NCBI RefSeq assembly: GCF_947501405.1
Contig: NZ_CANMVK010000005.1
Span: forward strand, 186,001-250,000
Origin: an uncultured Hoeflea sp.
GTDB taxonomy: Bacteria > Pseudomonadota > Alphaproteobacteria > Rhizobiales > Rhizobiaceae
Direction: 5' to 3'
DNA length: 64,000 nucleotides
Part shown: one piece after another, positions 7,475 to 14,948 of the stretch
Numbering within the stretch: the first letter of the stretch is position 1
How the letters are laid out: each line of letters begins with the position of its first letter
The notes under the pieces: model-generated
Database searches by the model: none
Seen by the model: the letters and a program-made list of their open reading frames with translations, nothing else
What the model was told of the DNA's origin: nothing
Translations under genes and position numbers: made by a program

Positions 7475-8499
7475 GTGCGGGAAAACTTTGGGGCATGCGG
7501 CGCATGGCCGATGAGGGCGGGCTGTTCAAGATGACGGCAGTGGATCAGCGGCCGCCGATCAAGGGGCCGATCGCCAAACATCACGGATTGGCGGAAGCTC
7601 CATGGGCTGAAGTTGCCGATTTCAAGACCCTGTTGATCGAAACCCTGCAGGGGCAATCCTCGGCGATGCTGCTTGATCCGCATTTCGCCATTCCCCGTGG
7701 CATCGGCAAGCTTTCGCCGATGAAAGGACTGATCGTTACGCTGGAGGATTCGATTTTTGCCGAGACGCCGGGTGGGCGGCTGTCGAGCGAGATCGACGAC
7801 TGGTCGGTGGAAAAGATCAAGCGCATGGGAGGGGATGCGGTCAAGGTGCTGGCCTGGTACCGTCCCGATGCCTCCGATCACGTCAAGGACAAGCAGAAGG
7901 ATTTCACCAAGCGCATTGGCGAGGTCTGCGCGCGCTACGATATCCCGTTCCTGTTCGAACTCTTGGTCTACCCGCTGGCGGGAGACGCGCACCAGACCAC
8001 GGATTATGTCGAAATGACCGGAAAGCGCACCGACCATGTGCTGCAATCGGTCGCGGATTTCGCGGCACCGGATTACGGGATCGACGTGTTCAAGCTCGAA
8101 AGCCCGGTGGCTGCCAGGCATGTCCCCGATGAAGAAGACGCCCGGGTGCAGGCGGCATTTGATGAAATGGGACGGTTGGCGGGCCGGCCATGGGTCATGC
8201 TCTCTGCGGGCGCCGGCAAGGCGGAGTTCCGCAACATCATGGCCCATGCCTATCGGGCCGGCGCTTCGGGCTATCTGGCCGGACGGGCGATCTGGCTCGA
8301 AGCTTTTAGCCATTACCCCGATTGGCCGGCAATGCGCGCAGCACTCGAGGGCGAGGCTGTTGCCTATATGCGCGATCTCAATGCGCTGACTGACGCCGCG
8401 GCGCTGCCCTGGCACCGGCATCCGGTGTTCGGTGCGGACGGCGTGGGCTTTGTGCCGGCGGACCAGAGTTTCCGCCACGTCTATGCAGACATGCGTTGA
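7465..8499 (+). CDS. LacD-family class I aldolase, candidate sulfofructose-phosphate aldolase
   Basis: ATG 7465 lies inside the end of the kinase gene and gives a 344-residue protein. It is related to tagatose 1,6-bisphosphate aldolase (LacD) and to E. coli YihT. Visible features are FKMTAVDQRPPI near residue 22, the phosphate-handling region LLDPHFAIP, VKVLAWYRPD, FLFELLVYPL and DVFKLESPV, where K210 is the probable Schiff-base lysine. The end of the barrel has PWVMLSAGAGKAEFRN. In sulfo-EMP such an enzyme splits sulfofructose 1-phosphate into dihydroxyacetone phosphate and (S)-sulfolactaldehyde. The non-sulfonated tagatose bisphosphate reaction cannot be excluded from sequence alone. Confidence 0.85.
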   Translation: MQLSAGKLWGMRRMADEGGLFKMTAVDQRPPIKGPIAKHHGLAEAPWAEVADFKTLLIETLQGQSSAMLLDPHFAIPRGIGKLSPMKGLIVTLEDSIFAETPGGRLSSEIDDWSVEKIKRMGGDAVKVLAWYRPDASDHVKDKQKDFTKRIGEVCARYDIPFLFELLVYPLAGDAHQTTDYVEMTGKRTDHVLQSVADFAAPDYGIDVFKLESPVAARHVPDEEDARVQAAFDEMGRLAGRPWVMLSAGAGKAEFRNIMAHAYRAGASGYLAGRAIWLEAFSHYPDWPAMRAALEGEAVAYMRDLNALTDAAALPWHRHPVFGADGVGFVPADQSFRHVYADMR

Positions 8500-8513
8500 T
8501 GGCCGGGCGCCTG

Positions 8514-9104
8514 TCAGTCCAGCAGCAGCCGGTTGATCACCCGCGGCGGATCGCCGGGCGTGATCGCCGGCGCTATGATCACCGCCTCGCCTTCACGCGG
8601 CAATGTGCCGGAAATCGCCCGGATCAGCTCCGGATGGGTGACCATCAACTGATTGCCGGCGCCGTAAAACTCGTCGACAGCGGCGATCAGCTCCAATGGA
8701 ATGACCTGTGGGTCGTCACCGCCGACAATCGAGTTGAGATAGGCCCTGGTTTCGATGCGGCTGCCGCCAAAGCCCAGTTCGGCTGTCTGGAGGGCACGGC
8801 AGAATTCTCCGGAATAGACCGCACTGATCGACACCGCGCGGGCGGCAAAGCGCATGCCGATGCGCCGTGCTTCCTGGATGCCGCGGTCGCTGAGGCTCTT
8901 CCTGGCGTCGCAATCGCCCAGATCCGGCCGGAGCGGTTCGCCGCGACCGGGTGTGCGGGCATAGCCCAGCAGGATGGTGTAGCCGCCCTGTGCCAGCCGG
9001 GCCCATGCGGCCTCGGTGGCGAAGGTTTGAGTAAAGGGCGCAAGGACGGACAGGGTCATTGCCAGGATGAGGGCCGTGGCCCGGCGTCTGGAGATCATTG
9101 TCAT
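8514..9104 (-). CDS. Histidine-phosphatase-like secreted protein lacking the catalytic RH
   Basis: The 196-residue protein has a signal peptide (ATALILAMTLSVLAPFTQTFA). It then has a branch-1 histidine phosphatase fold: LSDRGIQEARRIGMRF, AVYSGEFCRALQTAE, a late VTHPELIRAISG with the second histidine. In active members the first strand ends in RHA; here it reads LLGYARTPG, so the arginine and the nucleophilic histidine are replaced by G47 and Y48 (codons at 8966-8961). The protein is therefore probably not a phosphatase. It is convergent with the aldolase gene (14-bp gap) and divergent from the isomerase gene. Function unknown. Confidence 0.75.
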   Translation of the reverse strand: MTMISRRRATALILAMTLSVLAPFTQTFATEAAWARLAQGGYTILLGYARTPGRGEPLRPDLGDCDARKSLSDRGIQEARRIGMRFAARAVSISAVYSGEFCRALQTAELGFGGSRIETRAYLNSIVGGDDPQVIPLELIAAVDEFYGAGNQLMVTHPELIRAISGTLPREGEAVIIAPAITPGDPPRVINRLLLD

Positions 9105-9150
9105 GACTGCAATCTAGTGTTTTTGGACGGTGATGTAAGGGGGCAAAACC

Positions 9151-10539
9151 ATGGCTGACGAAACTCTGCGCATCGGCGTGCTGCCGCTTGGCCGCCCCAC
9201 ATTCGACGTGCCGTTTGCCGAGACGATGCTTGAGGGCATGTTTGCTGATCTCGATCAGTCGGGCCACGAGTTGGTCGGATCCCGAAATCTGTTGATGGAT
9301 GCGCAGTCGGCGCATGCCGCAATCGACGAGATTGCGGCAAAAGCGGTCGATCGGATCCTGATCCTGCAGGTCACGTTTACGGATGCCGCCATGACCTGCG
9401 ATATCGCCGCGCGGTTCGATCAGCCGCTGGCGATCTGGGCGGTTCCCGAACCGCGGCTTGGCGGGCGGCTGCGGCTCAATGCCTTCTGCGGCCTCAATCT
9501 GGCGTCGCATGCGCTGTCATTGCGCGAGCGGCTGTTTTCCTGGGCCTATGCCGCGCCGGGGGAAGCGGATCTTGTCGCGTTGCTTGGCGCGGAACCGATG
9601 GTTCGGCCGCTTACGCCGCAGGCTGTCAATGCCGAGCCCGAACGCGGCCTGGAGTTGCTCGATCAGCTCAGGGGCAAAAACATCGCCCGGATCGGCGCTC
9701 ATCCGGTAGGATTCGACACCTGTGCCTACCAGCCGGATCGGCTGGCCGAAACCACCGGGCTGGCGGTCAAGGATTTTGATCTGGAAGATCTGTTCAGCCG
9801 GGCGCGTGCCGCTCCGGATCAGGCCGCGCGGCAGTTGCGCCAGTCGGCCAGCACGATGCTTGCGGGCCTCGATGAGGTCGACCAGCCGCAGCTTGACCGG
9901 TCGCTGCGGCTGAAGCTGGCGCTGGACGGTATGAAGGCCGAGGGCGGCTTCGATGCTTTCGCGATCCGTTGTTGGCCGGAGACCTTCACAGACTATGGCG
10001 GGGCGGTGTGCGGACCGGTGTCGATGATGGGGGAAGCGCGAACGCCGTGCGCCTGCGAGGCGGATGTCTATGGCGCCGCCACGCAGCTTTTGCTGCAGGC
10101 GGCGAGCGATCAGCCGGTGTTTCTGGTCGATCTGGTCGATATCGACGCTGCGGACAATTCCGCGGTGGTCTGGCATTGCGGTCAGGCGCCGGTGTCGATG
10201 GCCGATCCCGATGCAGTGGCAGAAGCCACCATCCACACCAATCGCAAAATGCCTCTGCTGTTCGAGTTTCCGCTCAAGCCCGGTCCCGTGACATTTGTCC
10301 GGTTAAGCCAGGCGCGGGGCAGGCACAGCCTGGTGATCGGGCGTGGCGACATGCTTAGGCGCGACAAGGCGTTTACCGGCACTTCTGGGGTGGTACGGTT
10401 TGACCGCGACGCGAACGCGGTGCTTTCACGGGTGATCGACAGCGGGCTCGAACACCACATGGCGCTGGCCTATGGCGACCATGTCGCGGCACTTGAAAGC
10501 TTCGCAGTCGCCGCCGGTCTTCCGGTCACCCATCTCTGA
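9151..10539 (+). CDS. L-fucose/L-arabinose isomerase-like protein, candidate sulfoquinovose isomerase
   Basis: The 462-residue protein resembles the FucI/AraA superfamily. The N-terminal half has RILILQVTFTDAAM and PLAIWAVPEPRLGGRLRLNAFCGLNLASHAL. The C-terminal half has RCWPETFTDYGGAVCGPVSMM (E277) and CACEADVYGA (E303), spaced like the metal-binding acidic pair of AraA and FucI, then VVWHCGQAP (H342). These enzymes interconvert aldoses and ketoses with Mn2+. In a kinase-aldolase locus the missing step is SQ to sulfofructose, so an isomerase fits well; I recall FucI-like SQ isomerases (SqvD) in sulfoglycolysis variants. Start has GTAAGGGGGC about 10 bp upstream. No operator is seen in the 46-bp gap before it. 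Confidence 0.75.
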   Translation: MADETLRIGVLPLGRPTFDVPFAETMLEGMFADLDQSGHELVGSRNLLMDAQSAHAAIDEIAAKAVDRILILQVTFTDAAMTCDIAARFDQPLAIWAVPEPRLGGRLRLNAFCGLNLASHALSLRERLFSWAYAAPGEADLVALLGAEPMVRPLTPQAVNAEPERGLELLDQLRGKNIARIGAHPVGFDTCAYQPDRLAETTGLAVKDFDLEDLFSRARAAPDQAARQLRQSASTMLAGLDEVDQPQLDRSLRLKLALDGMKAEGGFDAFAIRCWPETFTDYGGAVCGPVSMMGEARTPCACEADVYGAATQLLLQAASDQPVFLVDLVDIDAADNSAVVWHCGQAPVSMADPDAVAEATIHTNRKMPLLFEFPLKPGPVTFVRLSQARGRHSLVIGRGDMLRRDKAFTGTSGVVRFDRDANAVLSRVIDSGLEHHMALAYGDHVAALESFAVAAGLPVTHL

Positions 10540-10565
10540 TCGATCATCTGCTTGAGGCGTAAGTC

Positions 10566-11660
10566 ATGACTGACATTAGATACGGCGTCATCGGTACCGG
10601 CATGATGGGCCAGGAGCATATCCGCAACATCAATCTGATCGATGGCGCGCGGGTGACCGCGATCTGTGACCCTGACCCAGATATGCGGACCGGCGGGCAG
10701 ACACTGGCAGGCGGAGATTGCGCGGCCTTTGACAGCCATGAAGCGCTGGTCGGCTCCGGTCTGTGCGACGCTTTGGTGATCGCCTCACCCAATCACCTGC
10801 ATCACCGGGTGCTGATTGACGTGTTGCCGGCCGATCTCCCGGTGCTTGCCGAGAAGCCGCTTTGCACGACGCTTGAGGATTGCGAGGAGGTGCTTGCCTT
10901 GGCGTCACAGCGCTCCGCACCGGTATGGGTGGCGATGGAGTACCGCTTTATGCCGCCCGTCAAGCGACTGCTTGGCGCGGTGACCAAGGGCGAAACCGGC
11001 GCCGTGCGGATGATCTCGATTCGCGAGCACCGGTTTCCGTTCCTGAAAAAAGTCGGCGACTGGAACCGCTTCTCAGATCAGACCGGCGGAACACTGGTGG
11101 AGAAATGCTGCCATTTCTTTGATCTGATGCGGCTCATTGCCGGGGCCGAAGTGGTGCGTGTCTTTGCTTCGGGCGGGACCGACGTCAATTTTCTTGAAGA
11201 GGATTATGGCGGCCGCACGCCCGACATTCTCGACAATGCCTTCGTGATCGTGGATTTCGACAATGGGGTGCGCGGCATGCTGGAATTGTGCATGTTCGCC
11301 GAAGGATCTGAGTGGCAGGAGGCGATTTCGGTGATCGGCGACAGCGCCAAGGCCGAGGCGCTGGTGCCAGGACCATCACGGTTTTCGCCCGATGGCGTCG
11401 AGCGGCATTCCGAGTTCGTGTTGTCGCCGCGGGCGAGCAAATCCCAGATGCGCGAGGTGATGCATGTCGATGCCGCGATCCTGGCTGCGGGTGACCATCA
11501 TGGCTCGACATTCTTTCAGCATCAGAAATTCTTCGCCATGATCCGCGATGGCGGCACGCCGGTGGTGACCCTGGAGGACGGGCTCAAATCGGTGCGGATC
11601 GGGCTTGCCGCAGAGCAGTCGGTCAAAAGCGGCGAGCCGGTGGCGCTCAGCGTAGATTGA
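10566..11660 (+). CDS. Gfo/Idh/MocA-family NAD(P)-dependent protein, candidate SQ glycosidase or dehydrogenase
   Basis: The 364-residue protein has an N-terminal Rossmann fold (YGVIGTGMMGQEHI, residues 5-18) and the family motif VLAEKPL (E96-K97-P98). A later GGTLVEKCCHFFDLMR contains the K180/H183 pair of the active-site helix. Family members oxidise sugars or inositols. Some use tightly bound NAD+ to hydrolyse glycosides by transient oxidation (GH109 and the NAD-dependent sulfoquinovosidases, GH188). No GH31 sulfoquinovosidase is in the window, so this protein could release SQ from sulfoquinovosyl glycerol. It follows the isomerase gene by 26 bp (same operon) and its 3' end overlaps gntR by 14 bp, tail to tail. 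The family is sure, the role is not. Confidence 0.85.
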   Translation: MTDIRYGVIGTGMMGQEHIRNINLIDGARVTAICDPDPDMRTGGQTLAGGDCAAFDSHEALVGSGLCDALVIASPNHLHHRVLIDVLPADLPVLAEKPLCTTLEDCEEVLALASQRSAPVWVAMEYRFMPPVKRLLGAVTKGETGAVRMISIREHRFPFLKKVGDWNRFSDQTGGTLVEKCCHFFDLMRLIAGAEVVRVFASGGTDVNFLEEDYGGRTPDILDNAFVIVDFDNGVRGMLELCMFAEGSEWQEAISVIGDSAKAEALVPGPSRFSPDGVERHSEFVLSPRASKSQMREVMHVDAAILAAGDHHGSTFFQHQKFFAMIRDGGTPVVTLEDGLKSVRIGLAAEQSVKSGEPVALSVD

Positions 11661-12390
11661 CTGCGTAGTGGATTTCGCGGGAGATACAGCGCGACCACCT
11701 GAGTTCCACGGGCCGTTTTTCGAGATCGCGGGCGACACGGCTGATCAGCAGCAACGGCTCGCCGGCGTCGCAACCGAGTCTGGCGGCATCGCGTTTGCTC
11801 GCAGCAATTGCCTTGAGGCGCTCTTCGGCGCTGCCGATGGTGATGCCCCAGCGTTCGGAGTAAAGCCGATAGAGATTGTTGGGAATGATGGTCAGGTGGT
11901 CGAAATCGGGAAACCTTGCTTCGGGTAGGGTGATGGTTTCGATCAGGATCGGCTGGTCCGAGAGCGACCGGATGCGCTCGATGCGAAACACCTGCTCATC
12001 CCCTGACAATCCCAGGGCCTTGGTTTCGGTCTTTGTGGGCTTGGCGTGGCCGGTGCTCAAGACCCGGGAATCAGGAAAGCTCGGCGCGCCCTCGTCCGGC
12101 GCCAGTCGGAAGAACTGAAACAGAATGCGGCTTTCCTCAGGCTCTGCCACATAGGTGCCGCGTCCCTGTCTGCGGATCAGAAGATTGTCGGCGGTCATCG
12201 AATCGAGCGCCTTGCGCACGGTGCCCTGGCTGACATTGAGCTGGCGCGCCAGCTCGATCTCGCTGGGCAAAAGCATGCCCGGCGACCACTCGCCTTCGAC
12301 CAGGCGCCGCATCATTCGCTCGCGCACCTGGGCGTAAAGCGGCTTGAAGCCGATCGCCGCGTCTGCATCAGGCCCGGCTTGCTCCGCCAT
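11647..12390 (-). CDS. GntR-family (HutC/FarR subfamily) regulator of the locus
   Basis: A 247-residue regulator. Residues about 15-80 form the GntR winged helix-turn-helix: PLYAQVRERMMRRLVEGEWSPGMLLPSEIELARQLNVSQGTVRKALDSMTADNLLIRRQGRGTYVA. The rest is a UTRA ligand-binding domain, as in HutC. It is divergent from suyA; the 126-bp space between them carries the palindrome ATCTTATATAAGAC at 12452-12465, so autoregulation is likely. The same palindrome stands before dctQM, dctP and the kinase gene. Ligand is probably a pathway intermediate or sugar phosphate; this is inference. Repression is more usual than activation in this subfamily. Confidence 0.9.
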   Translation of the reverse strand: MAEQAGPDADAAIGFKPLYAQVRERMMRRLVEGEWSPGMLLPSEIELARQLNVSQGTVRKALDSMTADNLLIRRQGRGTYVAEPEESRILFQFFRLAPDEGAPSFPDSRVLSTGHAKPTKTETKALGLSGDEQVFRIERIRSLSDQPILIETITLPEARFPDFDHLTIIPNNLYRLYSERWGITIGSAEERLKAIAASKRDAARLGCDAGEPLLLISRVARDLEKRPVELRWSRCISREIHYAVNLR

Positions 12391-12423
12391 CGGGTTTTTC
12401 CTTTCCCTGCACCGGCCTCCCGG

Positions 12424-12465
12424 TTGACATTCCGATCTCTCCGTATCTTATATCTTATATAAGAC
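12424..12465 (+). promoter_or_regulatory. suyA promoter with GntR-type operator, site 4 (also in front of gntR)
   Basis: A -35 element TTGACA lies at 12424-12429. The operator ATCTTATATAAGAC (12452-12465; inner 12 bp TCTTATATAAGA perfect) overlaps or adjoins the expected -10. An extra left half-site is present: ATCTTAT occurs twice in direct repeat at 12445-12451 and 12452-12458, which may allow a second dimer to contact the site. The operator is 51 bp from the suyA start and 61 bp from the gntR start. GGAGG before GTG 12517 marks the suyA ribosome binding site. Confidence 0.82.
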
Positions 12466-12516
12466 CTGTCCATCGGGCAGGCGGAGATATCTCATTATCC
12501 ACATCGGAGGACGGAC

Positions 12517-12804
12517 GTGACCACCCCCCATTTATTGGTACATGATCACACGGACAATGTCGGCGTTGTTGTTGTCGAGGGTTTGACTTCGGGGACCAAG
12601 ATGCTTTGCGTTGTCACGCATGACAATTCGAGTTTTTCGCTTACGGCGGGGGCTGATGTTCCGATCGGCCACAAGATCGCGCTTTCAGACATCAAGTCGG
12701 GCGACACGGCGATCAAATATGGCGAGGACATCGGCAAGTTCATCGCCGACGTCGCCAAGGGCGCGCATGTGCACACCCACAATCTCAAGACCAAGCGCTG
12801 GTAG
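12517..12804 (+). CDS. suyA: (R)-sulfolactate sulfo-lyase small subunit (SAF domain)
   Basis: The 95-residue protein corresponds to the N-terminal SAF domain of altronate dehydratase (UxaA), encoded here as a separate gene. Residues such as [42 protein letters not shown] and the end [17 protein letters not shown] match the SuyA/UxaA small domain, including the HTHN segment. SuyAB splits (R)-sulfolactate into pyruvate and sulfite. The start is GTG with GGAGG upstream. It is the first gene of suyA-suyB-slcC-comC directly behind the operator. A split altronate or galactarate dehydratase is the main alternative, made less likely by the two sulfolactate-dehydrogenase-like genes downstream. Confidence 0.82.
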   Translation: MTTPHLLVHDHTDNVGVVVVEGLTSGTKMLCVVTHDNSSFSLTAGADVPIGHKIALSDIKSGDTAIKYGEDIGKFIADVAKGAHVHTHNLKTKRW

Positions 12805-12815
12805 GAGCAAACGTG

Positions 12816-13997
12816 ATGGCATCGAACTATTCCAACATGACCTTTCACGGCTACCGGCGCGAGAACGGCCGGGTGGGGGTGCGCAACCACGTCGTCATCC
12901 TGCCGGTCGACGACATCTCGAATGCGGCCTGCGAGGCGGTGGCCAACAACGTCAAGGGCACGCTGGCGATCCCCCATGCCTATGGCCGTCTGCAGTTCGG
13001 CGAAGATCTCGAGGTGCATTTCCGCACCATCATCGGCACCGGGGCCAACCCCAATGTGGCGGCTGTGGTGGTGATCGGCATCGAGCCGGGCTGGACCAGG
13101 AAGATCGCCGACGGCATTCGCAAGACCGGCAAGCCGGTCGCCGAGTTTTCGATCGAGCAGAAGGGCGACTTCGAGACGATCCGGGCGGCGGGATGGGCTG
13201 CCAAGGAATTCGTCCATCACGCCTCCGAGCTGCAGCGCGAGGAGTGCTCGATCTCCGAACTCTGGGTGTCGACCAAATGCGGCGAGAGTGACACCACGAC
13301 GGGACTGAGCTCCTGCCCGACGGTGGGCAACATGTATGACAAGCTGTTGCCCGAGGGGATCACCGGGTTCTTCGGCGAAACCTCGGAGATCACCGGGGCC
13401 GAACATATCTGCCAGAAGCGCGCCATCAATGAAGAGGTTGGCGAGCGCTGGCACAAGATGTGGAAGGCCTATCAGGATGACGTCATCTTCGCCCACCAGA
13501 CCGACGATCTTTCCGACAGCCAGCCGACCAAGGGCAACATCGAGGGTGGTCTGACGACGATCGAGGAGAAAGCGCTGGGCAATCTCGAGAAGATCGGCCG
13601 GACCTCCAGGTTCATCGACATTCTCGATCCCGCCGAGATGCCCGATTCTGGCAACGGGCTGTACTTCATGGATTCGTCCTCCGCGGCAGCGGAATGCGTC
13701 ACTCTGATGGCGGCGGGCGGCGCGGTGATCCACACCTTCCCCACGGGCCAGGGCAATGTGGTGGGCAACCCGATCGTGCCGGTGATCAAGATCTCCGGCA
13801 ATCCGCGCACCCTGCGCACGATGAGCGAGCATATCGATGTCGACGTGACCGGCGTGCTGACCCGCGAGATGACCATCGACGAGGCCGGTGATGCATTGAT
13901 CGACATGATCCGCCGCACCTCAAACGGCCGCGTAACCGCCGCAGAAGCCCTCGGACACAGAGAATTCTCAATGACAAAACTCTACCGATCAGCGTAA
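12816..13997 (+). CDS. suyB: (R)-sulfolactate sulfo-lyase large subunit (UxaA C-terminal family)
   Basis: This 393-residue protein is the catalytic-domain partner of suyA. It begins with [24 protein letters not shown], the UxaA large-domain start. It has [23 protein letters not shown] (C155 and a second cysteine about 12 residues on; the segment corresponds to the Fe-binding CGxSD region of UxaA), then [11 protein letters not shown] and [22 protein letters not shown]. Start ATG 12816 is 7 bp after AGGAG; GTG 12813 is an alternative. Together with SuyA it would eliminate sulfite from (R)-sulfolactate, giving pyruvate, in the cytoplasm. The sulfite must then be oxidised or exported by proteins not seen here. 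Confidence 0.82.
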   Translation: MASNYSNMTFHGYRRENGRVGVRNHVVILPVDDISNAACEAVANNVKGTLAIPHAYGRLQFGEDLEVHFRTIIGTGANPNVAAVVVIGIEPGWTRKIADGIRKTGKPVAEFSIEQKGDFETIRAAGWAAKEFVHHASELQREECSISELWVSTKCGESDTTTGLSSCPTVGNMYDKLLPEGITGFFGETSEITGAEHICQKRAINEEVGERWHKMWKAYQDDVIFAHQTDDLSDSQPTKGNIEGGLTTIEEKALGNLEKIGRTSRFIDILDPAEMPDSGNGLYFMDSSSAAAECVTLMAAGGAVIHTFPTGQGNVVGNPIVPVIKISGNPRTLRTMSEHIDVDVTGVLTREMTIDEAGDALIDMIRRTSNGRVTAAEALGHREFSMTKLYRSA

Positions 13998-14015
13998 GCG
14001 CGGACGAGATCGATC

Positions 14016-14948
14016 ATGGCGGATATCGTGATTTCCGAGTTCATGGACGAGGTGGCTGTTGCCCGCCTCGTCCAGGCCTATGACACTTTATATGATCCGA
14101 GGCTGGTGGACGATCCGGCTGCTTTGCATGGGCACCTTGCCTCCGCCAAGGCGCTGATCGTGCGCAACCGCACCCAGGTGCGCGAAGCGCTGCTGGGATT
14201 AGGCCCGAACCTCAAGGTGGTGGGCCGGCTCGGTGTCGGGCTCGACAATATCGATGTCGATGCCTGCCGTGCGCGCTCGATCAAGGTGATTCCCGCCACC
14301 GGCGCCAATGATCTGTCGGTGGCTGAATATGTGATTACCTCGGCGTTGATGCTGTTGCGTGGCGCCTGGCTGCGATCGGCAGAGGTCGCGGAGGGAACCT
14401 GGCCCCGGCAATCGATGATGGGCCGGGAACTGGCGGGCAAGACCATCGGGCTGGTGGGCTATGGCTCGATCGCTCGAGAGGTGGCCTGGCGGGCGCACAT
14501 GCTGGGCATGCAGATCGTGGCCTATGATCCCTATCTCGCAGCCGATCATCCCGGCTGGCAGATTGCCCGGAATGTGTCGCTGGATGCGGTTCTGGAACTT
14601 GCCGATGTGGTTTCGCTGCATACGCCGCTAACCGATGCGACGCGCAACATGATTGACGCCAGGGCGCTGTCGGCCATGAAACCGGACGCCGTAGTCATCA
14701 ATGCGGCGCGCGGCGGTATCGTCGACGAGACGGCTCTGGCCGAAGCGATCAGGGCCGGACAATTGGGCGGGGCAGCGCTTGACGTGTTTGCCGAGGAGCC
14801 GCTGACGGCTAAGGCCGGAGCCAAATTCAAGGATTTGACGAATCTCATCCTCACCCCGCACATCGCCGGGGTCACGCAGGAATCCAATCAGCGCGTCAGC
14901 CATCTGATCGCCGAGAAGGTTCTCGAAGCGCTGGGAGCCAATGCATGA
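14016..14948 (+). CDS. slcC: D-2-hydroxyacid dehydrogenase family, candidate (S)-sulfolactate dehydrogenase
   Basis: The 310-residue protein is a D-isomer-specific 2-hydroxyacid dehydrogenase. The nucleotide-binding motif is TIGLVGYGSIAREVAWRAHMLG near residue 145. The catalytic triad is visible as R232 (NAARGGIVDE), E261 (FAEEPL) and H282 (LTPHIAG). In sulfolactate degraders SlcC oxidises (S)-sulfolactate to 3-sulfopyruvate with NAD+. With comC it acts as a two-enzyme racemase that supplies (R)-sulfolactate to SuyAB. It lies 18 bp after suyB and overlaps comC by 4 nt. Phosphoglycerate dehydrogenase is the generic alternative, but the protein lacks an ACT domain and sits in this operon. Confidence 0.8.
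   Translation: MADIVISEFMDEVAVARLVQAYDTLYDPRLVDDPAALHGHLASAKALIVRNRTQVREALLGLGPNLKVVGRLGVGLDNIDVDACRARSIKVIPATGANDLSVAEYVITSALMLLRGAWLRSAEVAEGTWPRQSMMGRELAGKTIGLVGYGSIAREVAWRAHMLGMQIVAYDPYLAADHPGWQIARNVSLDAVLELADVVSLHTPLTDATRNMIDARALSAMKPDAVVINAARGGIVDETALAEAIRAGQLGGAALDVFAEEPLTAKAGAKFKDLTNLILTPHIAGVTQESNQRVSHLIAEKVLEALGANA

Noticed and set aside
9151-10539. First impression of an M81/MlrC-type peptidase
   Set aside because: The C-terminal RCWPETFTDYG, CEADVYGA and VVWHCG segments are those of the FucI/AraA isomerase superfamily.
12546-13832. Long minus-strand frame of 428 codons opposite suyAB
   Set aside because: Composition typical of antisense frames and no recognisable motif; suyA and suyB on the plus strand have clear family matches.
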